The notes: generated by a model from the sequence alone, not told the origin. A DNA stretch of 64,000 bases from Ostrinia nubilalis (GCF_963855985.1 NC_087111.1:6515001-6579000), one strand, 5' to 3'. Counted from the stretch's first letter, positions 48,904 to 61,979 are shown. Program-made: numbers and translations.

Positions 48904-49420
48904 CTATTTAAACTGCTGGTGTTTACACACAGTAAATATGAAGAGAATGGCGAAGGCAAGCTCCAGGGCATGGAATATCAGCATCACAGCACACCAAATG
49001 TATTCCAGGCGGAGAATGTAGGTTTGGTAAATTAAAAAATAGCACACTCCTACTGCAGAGGGGATTGTTAGGATTACTGAGAAGAATACTGGAATTTCTG
49101 TAAAGGGAAAACCAAAATGTTAATTTCTTTTATGCTTCAGGCATAGTAGATGGAAGTCAAACAAAGCACTTTTATAGTTTCTTACTTTTGCTAGCCAAAT
49201 TTCCTCTTCGTCCCAAGAAAATTCGGATCACTTCGACCAGACAGAGGGCACAAAATATTCCTGCCTCAGTCAGCAAGGCATTCTCTGGATAAGAAACATT
49301 TATCGCCTTTAGAATCCCCATAGCGACTTCACACACGAAGAACATACCTAAATAAAAACTATTTAAGTAAAGCAGAATTTCATACGCTAAACTAGAGTTC
49401 ACATTTGTTACTTTGGACAT
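48904..49420 (-). CDS. Transmembrane protein 216-like (ciliary transition zone)
   Basis: Two minus-strand exons, 49186-49420 and 48904-49097 (stop TAG), joining in phase to 142 residues; human TMEM216 has 145. Four hydrophobic segments are visible (about 15-35, 52-68, 82-98 and 110-130). The signature EVIRIFLGRRGNLASK followed by IPVFFSVILTIPSA and QTYILRLE aligns with TMEM216 (EVIRLFFGTKGNL type). The family acts in the MKS module at the transition zone of primary and sensory cilia. A TMEM17 or TMEM80 relative is less likely. Overlapping plus-strand frames at 48568-49035 are shadows. Confidence 0.88.
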
Positions 49421-52400
49421 TTTATTTGGTAAAGTAAAAAAAATTTAAATTATTTGTTTACAATTTCGTGTTTGACGTCTACGACGAATGAATCTGACGT
49501 CACCTGTCATTTTTTCGATCGATGAAAACCGGATGTGGGCTACGGTTGGAGGGAGACTTGTGTGGGGTAAGTGAAAGAGACAGAAAAAAGTTTTTGGCAA
49601 GCGCGGGCAAATGAGCGAGAGCATAAGGTTCCGGAAAATTGTAATAGATGGCAGCTCTAGTCATGTAGTATTTTATCTGTTTAATCTAATTAATTAAAAT
49701 ATTAATTAAATAATTAATTGTTGATTGATGATTACAATGCACACCCCGAGTCAAGTTCCTAATCTTTCGAGTACCTAGGTAGTTATTAGCTAACGTAAAA
49801 ACAAAATTGTGGTGGAAATGGAAAACCACTAGTTAATGGGCCATTCTTATTCTTACGCATTTTTGTGTGAGATGTAAGAATAGCATATGTTTTTAAAGAA
49901 AATCAGTGCACTGTATATTAATTTACTTAGTAAAATACCTCTATTATCAAGGCCCAATATCATTTTTATCATAAAACTATTAGAAGAATATTAAAAAAAA
50001 GTTACAAGTCCAAAATGTCACGGACCGTGTAGTGTGAGATTCCCGGATTTGGACATACAATATTTTTTTCTGAAGAGATGTTATGTTATTTTGATAAATA
50101 TTACAGTAATTATGCAAGATTAATACATGTTATATAAGACTGTTAAAAATTTATATCAATAATAATTACCATTTTTGATTTTGAACACCAAACATTGTGT
50201 GAGCAGTTTTTGTGTCACAACCACGTGCGCCACTTTAAATATGCGTAACTCGGTAAAAAACTATCTTTGATATTGACATCCCTTGCTAAGTTTTTTTAGA
50301 ACAGTAACATTGTCATCTTATTAAATTTGCAAATGGCTGAACGTAGTGAGTGAGCCGCAAAAAATTATTTCCTATTTATTTGAAAAAAGGGACAACCTTA
50401 TCACGTCCATCCCGTGTACGGTTTTTAAAGGTAGGTATCAAATTCAATGTCACGCTATTGTATAAAACATAATTATGTACCTCATGCAGTATAGTTTCAG
50501 ATAATTGCACAAGATCTGCTAATTCACAGATAGTTTTTTGGATATATCGGACACATTCCAAATTGTCACGGCCATGGTATTAAAAATGTGTCACTACCGC
50601 AAACTATTTAAGTACATGGTCGTGACATTACAACGCGTGGTTGTGACATTCTATTTTTATTATTTTAATAGTTTTTGTTGTTCTGCTAAATTATTTTGTG
50701 TATTGTGCAATTTTTAGGAGTAGCCTTTTAGTAAGTGTACTTATTTTTCGCTAGTGTGATTTTCTAGATGCCACGAAGGAAAAATTATTGCACTTTCTCA
50801 TTTCTGCAGTAATATCAAATTTTACTGAGACAGCTCCCGGTAAGGCCCTGCAGAGGTGGTCGGAGTTGTTTTAAAAGGAATTGCTATTAACCATATTTTT
50901 AGTGGTACGGTGACTATGAAACATGTTTAAGTTGTCAAAACCAACTGTTATGTGAATCCTACAGAAATCTCATTTGATACTCAATTAGGTACCTACTGTG
51001 TTTAAGATTTACTAATTTGTTAAGCATATTATCATATCGAAACCATGTAGGTAGCATATCGGAAGCATGATCAGATAGTGCCAATAATATGAAAGACTAT
51101 TTTTTTATTATCTAGTAGATATATTAACTACCTGACGGTATTTTTGATCTCAATTTTAATTAAATTTTTGGATGTTCAGAAAAAAGTACATAATTTACCA
51201 AATAACACCTTTGTTGATGAAACGAATTTAGTGTATTTTATTGTTAATCAATTTAAACTATTATGATATAAATTTAACAACATAAATATTATTATTTACA
51301 GTAAAAATGTAAAACTGTCACATCCGTGTCATGCAGTGTCACAGCCGTGTTTACGTAGGCTATTTTGTTTCCTTTCCGAGGGCTTTAAGGTTGTCCATAT
51401 ACATCAAAAGTATGCTTTTGGTTTATACTTTCGATACACATCGCAAAAAGTTAAAAAAAAAATCTTTAATTTTTTTAAAAAAATTGGCACAAATTTAAGA
51501 ATGGCCCTAATATTACTCGTAACATAATTTTAATAAAGTTTCCCTTAGATTAGGCGGTTATTACATAATAAGCTGTTGCATAAACTTGCAGATGGTATTC
51601 CTAACTTGCGAATTACACGTTACGCACGTAAACCACAGTAAAGGTAAGGTCATACCGACAGAAATTAATGAGTACATAATAAGCATAGCTCTAAACGGGA
51701 GGGGGTTGGTCCTACGAGAGTGGGCTACATGACCTTTTCGCCTTGGTTCGACATGATCTAGATGAGGGCAGCATAGATTTGCGAAAATTTGAACTTTTTG
51801 GCAGATGGTTGGTCCTACGGGGATGAACTATGTGACCATTTTTCTCGGTTTGAGGTCCCCTACACGATGGCATCAAAAGAGTTGTCAGTTTCGGAAAAAA
51901 GATTTTTCGTTTCAATTTTTATCACGTATAAGTATGTTAAATCTTCCGAAATGTAACGTTTTATCGTTTAACGAAGCTAATTTTTAGAATGGATAAACGA
52001 AGTTAATTATTTGATTAACGGTTCCCAGCAATGTAAATAATATCTTAAGAAGTAAAGTCTTCAATGTTTCGTGTCTTAAATTAACGTATGACGAACTTAG
52101 TGAACTTCATAGAATCGATCACATAAAATCTTTTGTAAGTTGTAAATGTGGGCTTATTTTACTCCAGTTAATTTTATTTTTGTTGTTCTACTTATGCACA
52201 CCTAATAAAAAGTTAAAAAAAACTTTTTTAAAAACAAGCTATAACCTAAAATGTTAGGTTCAAAGAATTTCGAAAGCTTGTTGCGCAAACAGAAAAAAAG
52301 AGAAATAAATTCCATGCGCGATAGCATACAATTATTTTTTTCGTTTTAGTACAACTGCATTTCAGGATAAAGCTTGTTTTTAAAAAAGTTTTTTTTTAAT

Positions 52401-52430
52401 TATAATTTTATTTTACACTTTTTAGTTGTG
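49421..52430. other. AT-rich gene desert
   Basis: No coding signal found on either strand. An imperfect duplication lies at about 51705-51860 (GTTGGTCCTACGAGAGTG and GTTGGTCCTACGGGGATG). Several words recall CACGGCCGTG and TGTCAC(A/G)GCCGTG near 50560-51350. No RNA gene recognised. Confidence 0.45.
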
Positions 52431-52436
52431 TCTCAA

Positions 52437-52815
52437 TCTCTGGGCCCTGGTCATCATTTAGCACCAAAGTGCTCGGGAAGTCGAATCCAACGAACCCAAA
52501 CTCGATAAGTTTCCGCCGTTTCGTTTAGGAGTTCCTATGGCCACCTCCTGACTCCATCATCAGGACCCTGGAAATCATCTAGCACTAAACTACTCGAAAA
52601 GACAAATCCAACGAACCCAAACTCGATGAGTTTCTGCCGTTTCGTTTAGGAGTTCCTATGGCCACCTCCCGAATCCATCATCAGGACCCTGAGCATCATC
52701 TACCACTAAAGTGCTCAAAAAGGCACATCCAAGGAACCCAAATTCGATGCGATTCCGCCGTTTCGTTTAGGAGTTCCTATGGCCACCTCCTGACTCCATC
52801 ATCAGACCAGCTCAA
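52437..52815 (+). repeat. About 118-bp tandem repeat, three units
   Basis: Each unit holds CGAACCCAAACTCGAT, TTTCGTTTAGGAGTTCCTATG then GCCACCTCC, and CATCATCAGGACCCTG. Substitutions are scattered, so it is not very young. Confidence 0.8.
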
Positions 52816-53319
52816 TGGTACCATAACATTGCATTGTCATCGTACTTACATAAGTATACCAAATTTCAGATTAATCGGTTGAGGAGAAGTGGTCTTAAAT
52901 TCAGTTGCAAGATTTGTCCCACACATACTAACAAGTGAAGTCAACAATATAACGCTTGTAAAAAAGTAGGTAGGTACAGTGCGAAGAATAGCGAAGCAAG
53001 GTTCCAAAAATACCTACCGAATGTCACGAATGTGGGTGCTGATTTTTTTACGTATTAATTATAATAAAGATATGATAAAGATATAGGTAATTATGTTGTG
53101 ATTAGATTATTGTCTTTTAAAGAAGACCGCATCAAAAGGTTGATAAAGATATAACTTATGAGTACCTACAATGGCTGTTTTAATGCTACATACTACTGAT
53201 ATAAAATAATACTCATATAATAATTTTATACTAAAAAAAAGCATCAAGCAAGAGCAATCTAGTCGCACTATCAGGGTTGCTATGTGAACGACAGTGGTGC
53301 CACAAAATGTGGTGCTCTC

Positions 53320-55350
53320 TCTCATTTAATTTCTACTCTTTTATGTCGCACTGTAGATAGGTACGGCAAAGGTACAGCAGAGTTATTGTCTAAGTTCACA
53401 GATGAGGTTAACGGGCATTTAAACAATAAAAAAATTGTAATGGCTCTCTTTATTGATTTCTCACGTGCATTTGACACATTAGAACATAGATAACTAGTTC
53501 ATAAGCTCGACAAATGTGGCCTATACGCGGACCATTGCATAAATGGTGCGAGGACTACCTGAAAAATCGTAAATACTTTGTTAAAATTAACCAATCGTTA
53601 AGTGAATCTGTCGAGGCAACGGTTGGCACGGCTCAAGGCTCTGTATTAGGACCTCTCCACTTCTTGACATGAGCAATTGCCTCAGTAACTGTACTTGCTA
53701 TCAGTTTGCCGACGATACGTGCCTTAACATTGCGGATAAAGACCCGCAAAAAGCTTGTGCGCTACTATAATCTGATCTAAATGCACTATTATCACAGAAT
53801 AATAATAAGTATGCTATTACGATGGTGTCACGATGCAGGTCTAGTAATTAACTGCGAAAAAACTTAACTCATGGTCATAAAATCTCCTGACATGAAACGA
53901 ATACCGCCCAATCCCATAGTAGCTCATAACCACAACTGCCTGCATACATTAGTGTGTACATGCAGCTGCCCTCCGCTGGAGGTAATAAATAGCATAAGAT
54001 ACCTAGGGTTAATAATTGATGATACTTTCAACTGGTCCAATCATGTTCAACACATTTGTAATAAATTAAGACAATTTTTGGCCAATATAATAATTTAAAA
54101 AAAGCGCATACCATTCAAAACTAAATTAATGTTGTATCACGCAATGGCTGATTCATAATACAGTGTGTCCGGGCATGTAGTGATCAAACTTTAAGGGCGT
54201 AATCTATGGACAATTTTATCGATGAAAATACTTCAAATTTGGGGCTTGACCCATTTCTCGCAAATTTACAAGCATTTAAGTTTTTAATTTTAAGTTTTCA
54301 CCTCTTCCTTCAAAAACAAGTGATAGCGTGGGTAGTTTAACACTAATAAGCAAAAATTTTATATCATGCGATAGCCAATAAAATTATCTATTAGTAGAAG
54401 TAGAAAACAGATACTAGTTTCATACATTTTTAGGGTGTAAGAATGGATTTAATTAGAAATAAACATATTTTTTTTACTTCTTTTTCAGTTATTTCCCAAC
54501 ACAAGAAAAACCAGGTCGTTAAGGTATGTTTTATTTGCATTGTATTATTAGTATTTGAGCTATTCTACAAAACGAATGTAAATTTATCAGTCTACGTCTA
54601 TTAGTTTCGACGTAATTGTTGAACAAAGATACCCCTTCCCAGCGGTTTCCATAGCGCACGCGACATGCGAAAATGCACTGCCTGAAAGAATTACACAACC
54701 TATTCCGATTACATACTAGCCGCGCTATGGAATAGCTGGGAAGGGGTCTTTATTCAACAATTACATCGAAACTAATAGACGTAGACTGATAAATTTACAT
54801 TCGTTTTGTACATCTGTTTTCTACTTCTACTTGTAGAGAATTTTATTGGCTATTAATAATCCTTGTCATTTTGCGAGAAATGGGTCAAGCCCCAAATTTG
54901 AAGTATTTTTGTCGATAAATTTGTCCATAGATTACGCCCTTAAAGTTTGATCACTACATGCCCGGACACATTGTATATTCAATATGGACTATGTAGCTAT
55001 GGTCGTACTCGTACGTACAATAATCATACCTCGAAAAAATATAGATATAAGCTTCAAGTAAAAAATAAAAAAAATATAGTTTCTGTTAAAATTAAAAACC
55101 AACTTCTAGATGACGATATTAGCTTATTTCAACATTGCAAAATCTTACCCATTCATTCACAATTTAAAAACGTTTTTCTTAAACAATATTTCTTCGAAGA
55201 AATGCTACGAGAACAACGCGTTCACCCTGTATTCACTCGGGCGGTCGCTGCGGGCCGGCTTTGCACACGCCGAGCAAACAATACCTACGGCAAGCGCACA
55301 GCGACGTATTTGTTACCGCGAGTTACCCTCGGAACTTAAAAATAATATAT
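53320..55350 (+). pseudogene. Jockey-like non-LTR retrotransposon ORF2, degraded and interrupted
   Basis: Reverse-transcriptase pieces appear in changing frames: KKIVMALFIDFSRAFDTLEH (motif A), YQFADDTCLNIADK (motif C, FADD), then PPLEVINSIRYLGLIIDDT and the C-terminal ILQYGLCSYGRT. Stops and frameshifts occur from 53491 on. A TIR element at 54161-54973 splits the last domain. The closing part (MLREQRVHPVFTRA) runs to about 55345. The exact clade is uncertain. Confidence 0.7.
54161..54973. mobile_element. TIR element (CAGTGTGTCCGGGCATG), TA target, in the Jockey relic
   Basis: Inverted ends of about 100 bases: CAGTGTGTCCGGGCATGTAG against CTACATGCCCGGACACATTG. TA lies on both sides, and RT-coding sequence resumes afterwards. 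Inside, an inverted pair (CCCCTTCCCAGC and GCTGGGAAGGGG) shows further fold-back. No transposase frame; Tc1/mariner-like by ends and target. Confidence 0.8.
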
Positions 55351-55479
55351 TATAACGCCAATTAATATTAAACATAAAATTAAAACGGATTTGCTTCTGA
55401 ATATGAAATAAATGAGATGTCAACATATCGGGTATTGTTTAGATTCTGGATTAATTGTTTGTACGCTTTGGAGCTCACG

Positions 55480-55985
55480 GGTCAAAAGTGGCCCGGTCCT
55501 TTATAAGGCTTGCGTGGGGATACAGATCCAACACGTAGAGGCCGTTTTAAGCGCAAAATAATTGACAAAAGTGAAAGTGGTGCACATGCTGGATCTAGTC
55601 TCTGACTATATCATGGGATGTAGCTAGATACCATCCCCAGCCTGTGCACAGGAGCTATTGCAGTTATTGGAGAATGGATTAGGGTTATGGATGAAGGATG
55701 GATAGACTGGTTACTGGGCTATGGATGGAGACTACGGGTCACCTGCCTGGTTCATAGTCTCGGACTGAAAAAATGGCAGGCGGTGACTAGCCAGCGACTA
55801 AATGGCCCCCCCCTGGCGTCATGGGTCGTATAGACCGGACTGAGGGGCAACATTGGCGTCTGCCAGCTCAGGGGTGTAGAGAGGTGTGCTGCGCTTTCTC
55901 CGAAGTTACTCGCGGCGTTATGCCCTTTAACACTTTCACCCCTGGAGCATATCGCACCCTTCCTGGTATAAGTACGCAAGTGAAA
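55480..55985 (+). repeat. Unclassified retroelement-like segment
   Basis: GC-rich 0.5 kb compared with its surroundings; no domain recognised in any frame. Its end, near ATATCGCACCCTTCCTGG, is loosely related to the start of the segment at 60010. Confidence 0.3.
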
Positions 55986-57150
55986 AATGCCAACTTTTCA
56001 GGAGCGTAAAAAAACTGTCTTAAAAATTTATTACCATTATTAAAAATATGTGTTATACATCAAAAGATAGCTAAAAATGTCTGTGAGGGGCCTATGTATT
56101 TATATTTAAAATACACTTAATAGGTTTTGAGAAAAACTTAAAAAAGAGCGTTGCGTACTTATTCCGCGAAACATATTTAACTAATTGTTGTTGTAATTGT
56201 TGTTGTAATTATGAATATTGCATTGTTGACATGTTAAGGAATACTTGCTGTTTGGTTTTATTGCAGATAACCATTTATTGGCGTTCAGATTTAGTCGTGC
56301 ATTCAACGTGTAAGTGTGGTTTACGTAGTTTTTCCTCGAACTATTTGTAATTAAATAAATTCGTAGAAAGGATAACGTTCTTTTACGTTGTGAAATATTA
56401 CATTACTTATGGTAGTAAGTATTTAAAATTATTGCTCAGAGCGGGTGCCTGCGGCAGATAACCGCGTGTGATGCTCATAGTGATTTTCGATACAGAGCCC
56501 CGTACATAGGTACGTTATACATAAATTATGGAAAGAAAACACCCAGACCAATACAAACAAATATGTATGCAATTTTAGTATATATTTTTATTTATTAATA
56601 AACAAAAAGATTGAACAAAATTGATGCGTGTACTGATTAATGTAATTAACCACATGCAAAGCTTCGTGAATTGCAACAACTATAATTTATTATCCAAGCT
56701 CTAAATAATCGCTACTACGAGTAACTGATCATAAAATGTTTTTCCAATCGCTCAAGCTCCCGAGGACCTACCGATAGGTCGAGTGACGTAATCTTGAAAA
56801 TAAAACAATATTTTTATATCAACAACCTTTTATCAGGAGCGGACTGGTCAATTGAAGCTATAATGCTATAATTTAATGAGAACTTACAGAGCAGATAATA
56901 ATACATCTGATATGACCATCCACCAGGTTACACTTCAATACTATAATACGAACAGGTCGCTGCCTGCTGCTCTCTCCTGAACTATAATCCGGACCTTATA
57001 GGCACTTACAGGTAGATATCTACCATCTTATACTGCATCTCACTTAACATCACATGAAATTGCGGTCAAATACCTTTTGCTACCTAGTTCTGCGTTGAGT
57101 TTATGAAGTCAATAGAAGTTTGAAACGAAATTAATTGCTAAAAAACTCAA
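55986..57150. other. AT-rich stretch without recognised genes
   Basis: No coding frame, RNA gene or clear repeat structure seen. Confidence 0.4.
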
Positions 57151-57159
57151 GTGCTCTCT

Positions 57160-58230
57160 AAAACCTGTTTTTCTTTCACCACGTCTTGAGCTATATGGTG
57201 CTTTTAGTAAACTGGATGAAGCAAATGAGAAGAAATAATGTGAAGAATACCAACCTCACAGATGTTCGCACACTATGAACAGATTTTTCTATTGTGATCA
57301 CCTAGCTGTCTGGAGAGACGAATAGGTGGAAATCTATTGTTGCAAACCGCGTCGTGGAGATTGTCGAAAACGTTTATATTAATACTGACATTATGTTAAT
57401 TCACAAGAAAGCTGATACAGCTCCACATTTTGGATTATCAAGGCGAAGAAAATAAGTTCACAGATATTTCAATTGTGCTAAATTAAGTAATGGGAGATTT
57501 ACCAGAACAGCAAGTTACTCAATCTAGACAATTCATGAACAAGGGAGACGATTTTGAAGGACCCTTTCAAATTTTGATGTCCAAGGGAACAAAACTATAG
57601 AAGCCTATAATATAGTGATATTTATTGTCTGCATGACTACAAAAGTTACCCACATTGAACTCGTTGGTGACATCACTTTCGAATCCTATCACACTCGATC
57701 AGCCGGCGCGCAGCGATAGCGATCGATGCATTTTGTCTGATCGCCATCACTGCACGCCGGCTGATTCTGTCTTGTCAGGGACCACCTCAATCGGTCAAAA
57801 CCAGTTTGACTGCAAAAATCAGTTAAAATTGGTTTTGACCAAGGTGTGCAAGTGCACTTCGTGGACCACTTGGAATGCCTCCAGGGACCACCAGTGGTCC
57901 GCGGACCACCGGTTAAGAACCACTGGTTTAGCTGAACCTTTAAAGAAAGAAAGAACAATTTTAATTTGGTCCAAAACCTATAGGTGCTTTTATACGCTTT
58001 GTTGAAGAGTGACCGGACCTGTGAAGCAACCAGGATAGGAACTTTGTCTGAGCCAGGAGTTTCATAAGGCCTGGAAAAATAATTTAATTTACTGGACAAA
58101 TAAGGTCAACACTAGATATAGAAGGCACTTAATGGCACTATATTCCAGTGACAAGTCCAATCTGTGGAGGTCTGCGGGAAGCTGGCGTCCGGTCGATCAA
58201 GTACCACCTGAAAAGAATACTGACTGGTCA
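57160..58230 (+). pseudogene. BEL/Pao LTR-retrotransposon pol remnant
   Basis: Fragments in several frames include SPRLELYGAFSKLDEA (RNase H region), DDFEGPFQILMSKG and CMTTKVTHIELVGD (integrase core), and HYIPVTSPICGGLREAGVRS (downstream integrase). These follow the Pao order. Stops abound. A segment of about 270 bases at 57690-57950, with GGTCCGCGGACCACC and GGTTAAGAACCACTGG words typical of hAT ends, interrupts the integrase. No LTRs identified. Non-functional. Confidence 0.65.
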
Positions 58231-58926
58231 TCGTACATACGAAAATATGGCATCAGTTTTGTATCAGGTTGTTGCATTTTTAAACGTCTGACCATTATGT
58301 CCTTTTGATGACAATAATCCTTAAAATACATACAAACTTGTGTCATTTTATAATTAGGGACGCACCGATTGTTGCTTACTGCTTTGAAAGACGTAAAGAT
58401 ACAAACCTTGTTACGCTGGCAATACACGCAGAAGCTGATAAATGAACTCATGCGGCTCTGGAAGATGAATATTTATCACGATTACTACGATAACGATTCA
58501 CTGAAGAGAGAGACAGAATTTAAAATGGATCTTGTACTCATAAATACCGATAATTTTACCACGTTTTACCACCATCATTGGTACGAATTTTTGATAAACA
58601 CACAAGATCTGATAGTCTTACAAGGGTATTTAGTGCAAGAAGTAGTGGTACGGATACTTAAATAACTGAAACTAAGTTAATTTGTGCTTTGTTAATGACT
58701 AAATTACATCTAAATAAATGTATCAATATCGGTATAAAACACAACATCGCCAAAAGTTTCGTAAAATAATTAGGCAACTAGACTTGCACAAAGATAATCT
58801 ACGTAAAAAAATGTTATATATTATTATTCGAATAAAAGTTTCGTGGAAGGATTAGGCATCTAGACTTGCACAAAATTACCAGCATAATGTGCACAAAAGT
58901 TTCGTGGAAAAACTAAGCAACTAAAC

Positions 58927-59700
58927 TTGCACCACGATACCCACCAAAAAATTGGTCGAAGCTGCACTCACGGCATACCATGGATACATATCGACGGTAC
59001 TGAATTATGGTATAGTTCTGTGGGTAATTCGGTAGATATAGATAGAGTATTCAAAATACAAAAAAGATGCATTCGCGCTTTGTGCAATGTCTGGTACCTG
59101 GATAGTTGCAAGCCCCTCTTTAGACAGTTTAGCTTGCTTCCGCTTCCATGCATCTATATCAGGGAAAGCTGCCTCTTTGTAAAGTCTTTCCCCAGCTATT
59201 ACAAGACCCGCAGAGAAGTCACTGTAAGAGCTCATATAAGACAGCAATACTTAAGCCTAATGCATCAACCTCCCTGTCGCAAGGATATTTGTAAAAGAAA
59301 TGCATATAACACGAGTATAGTTATGTATAACCTACTACCGGAAGAACTTAAAGTACTCCAAGGCCCTATATTTAAAAGCAGATTGACTTGCTGGCTTTTG
59401 GACAAATGTTTTTATAGTTATAAGGAATATTTTAATTGGAAGGCCCTATATTTAAAAGCAGATTGACTTGCTGGCTTTTGGACAAATGTTTTTATAGTTA
59501 TAAGGAATATTTTAATTGGCGACATTAATACTATTAATTGAATTTTACATTGACATTTTCTTAATTATTTGACATTAATACTATTGAATCCTGTAATTTT
59601 TGCACGTCTGCGAGCAGACTAAACACATGATCCTATTTAATATTGTCACCCTGTATTACTGTGTTTTTGGCAAATAAACGTTTTGAATTTGAATTTGAAT
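58927..59700 (+). pseudogene. 3' fragment of a Jockey/CR1-type non-LTR retrotransposon
   Basis: Translation gives AALTAYHGYISTVLNYGIVL then, after a one-base shift, NSVDIDRVFKIQKRCIRALC and DSCKPLFRQFSLLPLPCIYI, the usual C-terminal RT tail. It ends with AATAAACGTTTTGAATTTGA and short TTTGAA repeats. An 80-base direct duplication at 59361-59520 straddles the ORF end. Truncated at the 5' side. Confidence 0.7.
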
Positions 59701-60009
59701 AATATCCTAAAATAAGTATGCAACAATAGATACGCGAAAATATTTTTTAAAGTCTTCGTGGAAGATGTACGTAAATATTAATATGCTAATATTGATACGG
59801 AACTTTATTAAACAATTAAGTGCAAATGTATTTACTTCGTTTTTGTTATGGAAATTTAGATATTTTAATGTTGCAATATTTTACATATTTGTACATAATT
59901 TCTTCATTTTAAGAGAAAAATTATGAAAAAAATTGACAATATGTATTACCTCCTTCTTGATTTTTTAGTGCAATAAAAAAAATATCGCACAAGTGGACTT
60001 GCATACTTA

Positions 60010-60235
60010 GTCTTGTTCCAGGGGGGGTGCGATATAGCTCTAGCTGGCCGGCCGGCTAAGGCAAGCCAGAGGTGAAAGTCCTGCAGACCCTCTCGGTTTC
60101 CACTTCGGCAAGCCGAAGACGAGGGTCTTGATCGACTCTCGGGAGCACTCGGATTAACAACTGGCCCCGTGGTGTCGCTACTCACCAACAGCTCGCCACA
60201 AAGCTGCCCTGCGAAATTAATTGTTATTATTATTG
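60010..60235. repeat. GC-rich unclassified repeat segment
   Basis: A sharply GC-rich block (CTAGCTGGCCGGCCGGCTAA, GACCCTCTCGGTTTCCACTT) in AT-rich DNA. It begins with GGTGCGATAT, complementary to the end of the 55480 segment. Perhaps a non-LTR fragment. Confidence 0.3.
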
Positions 60236-61054
60236 TAACCATAAGTATCGATGTAGAACTGCAACAGCATCAACACAAACCTTAGTGGTTTCCTGAATGC
60301 TGTCAAAACAAATTTTGTCTGTAATTCTTTTTATTTGGTAAATAAATGAAAAAAAAAGATACGTAATTTTTTTCTTACTGGAAATGAAAGAGGGAAATTC
60401 GTATGTTCAAATCCCGCCTTAGGCAGTTCGATGTTTTCAATTATAGTAAGGTAAGTAAGTAAAGAAAATTGAATGCAGAAGTCAATGTAAGTTTTCAGCA
60501 ATTTTCATCACATTGGTTCCCCATTTTGAGTAAGTATTTTATATTAATGTTTGTCTCATAAATTCTCCATTTGGGTAGTCCGTTCCAATGTTTGTTTAAC
60601 AATTCTTTTCTTTTTCAAACTTCACGTTTGTTGATCGTCATCATTCTTCGAGCGCATCGTATCATTTCTAGCTCATGTGTAAACGAGGCCTAAATTCAAA
60701 TCAGTCGTAACGGAAACGTTCCGAAGACGAATGCACTGACTGCATGCTTGCACTTTACGCGTGAGTACCCGGAACATTTTGAATTTCCATTACACAGGAT
60801 GGATTGAGTTGAGATTTACATTTTGGAAATGACACTTAAAAATCGATTCAGGGTTAAGCTGAAAATAAATTCACGCTATTACCAAATAATAATAATAATT
60901 AAACCAATTCAATTCAATATGATCGATCATACGTTTTAATTTAGATTCTCTGCTCTAGAAATCTAAGACTAAAATTCCATTACCTCATTACCTATACAAA
61001 ATTAATTAAATGCGAAATTAACTCTATCTTTTACGCTTTCAATTATTTACCTAC

Positions 61055-61230
61055 TTATGATGACGCCTCAACCACTGAAATGATTTAGATGAAATTTGGT
61101 AGACATAGTTTGAGCCCAGGAAAGGATCAACCTTTCCTGAGCTCCCGGTTTTGAAACAAGTAGGTACGCGAGCGATAAAGTTTTTCTGTGACAGACAAAA
61201 TTCACGCGGGCGAAGCCGCGGGTAATAATT
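61055..61230 (+). repeat. Lepidopteran dispersed repeat 3' end
   Basis: The words CACTGAAATGATTTAGATGA, AATTTGGTAGACATAG and CGGGCGAAGCCGCGGGTAAT are common at the 3' ends of dispersed moth and butterfly repeats. Confidence 0.65.
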
Positions 61231-61545
61231 TGTTAACTACATATTCAGTAGACATTAAATTCCATAAACGAATCCTTTCACGAAAGCTAATAAAACGATG
61301 AGCAAACATTTCACTCGGCACAACCTACTTAATGCAAAAGCTCCCCAAACCAGTTACTGCAAGTGTGTACGGCTATTTACAACGCAGTTCCTGCATAAAC
61401 GAAAGTGAACTATGACGCAGTGAGAGTTACGGATAATGCATGTTTCTCAGACTGCGCACGCGACCAATACGTTTCCTAGCTGCGCGCGCGCCGGTCGCGT
61501 CGTCACTGGTCGTTTTTGAAACCAATTTGAAAAGAAGAAAAAAAA

Positions 61546-61750
61546 ATGAAAACGAAATCGCTCACGTTTTCAAATTTGGAAGACGAGGCGGGGGAAGCCC
61601 TAGATCGCATGTTCAAGAAAAAAGATTGTATGATCCTGGTGGAGCCTAGTGGTGCGATCCTGCCAGCTGAGTTTAGGCAAATTGGTGAGGACATATTGGG
61701 AGTGGAGGTCCGGGAGGATGACGTGTGGATGTGCTCGTATCCTAGAACTG
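61546..61750 (+). CDS. Cytosolic sulfotransferase, first coding exon only
   Basis: ATG at 61546 opens MKTKSLTFSNLEDEAGEAL and reads on to VREDDVWMCSYPRTG, where a GTAAGT donor interrupts at 61751. YPRTG is the start of the PAPS-binding 5'-phosphosulfate loop (YPKSGTTW type), usually reached near residue 60-70. Here it lies at about 64-68. Insect relatives include sulfotransferase 1-like enzymes and retinol dehydratase. No further exon is found in the remaining 2.2 kb, so the gene continues to the right or is truncated. Confidence 0.8.
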
Positions 61751-61762
61751 GTAAGTTATAAT

Positions 61763-61943
61763 TAAGCCTAGGCGCAGACCAGCGACTTTTAGTTGGCCGA
61801 TATTGGGTCGGGCTGTTAATCAGTGCGGAGATGTATGAAAGTGCGCACATCACACTGATTTGGTATCGGCCGATTCTTCATACAAATTAGAATCGGGCCC
61901 AACTATCGGCTAACTAAAAATCGGTGGTCTGGGCCTAGGCTTA
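61763..61943. mobile_element. Palindromic MITE 12 bases after the sulfotransferase donor
   Basis: The ends TAAGCCTAGGCGCAGACCAG and CTGGGCCTAGGCTTA are imperfect inverted complements, and the inner arms (TTTTAGTTGGCCGATA and complement) also pair. Confidence 0.7.
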
Positions 61944-61979
61944 TGCAACTGTAAATTTGAAATTCATATTTTTACAAAT

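Noticed and set aside
48568..49035. 155-residue plus-strand frame
   Set aside because: It lacks domain features and its 3' part is antisense to the second exon of the TMEM216-like gene.
58369..58665. 98-residue plus-strand frame
   Set aside because: No recognisable domain, no conserved context, surrounded by BEL/Pao and non-LTR debris. Kept out for lack of support.
61440..61649. Alternative frame upstream of and overlapping the sulfotransferase exon
   Set aside because: No sulfotransferase similarity. The frame from 61546 reaches the PAPS-binding YPRTG motif.
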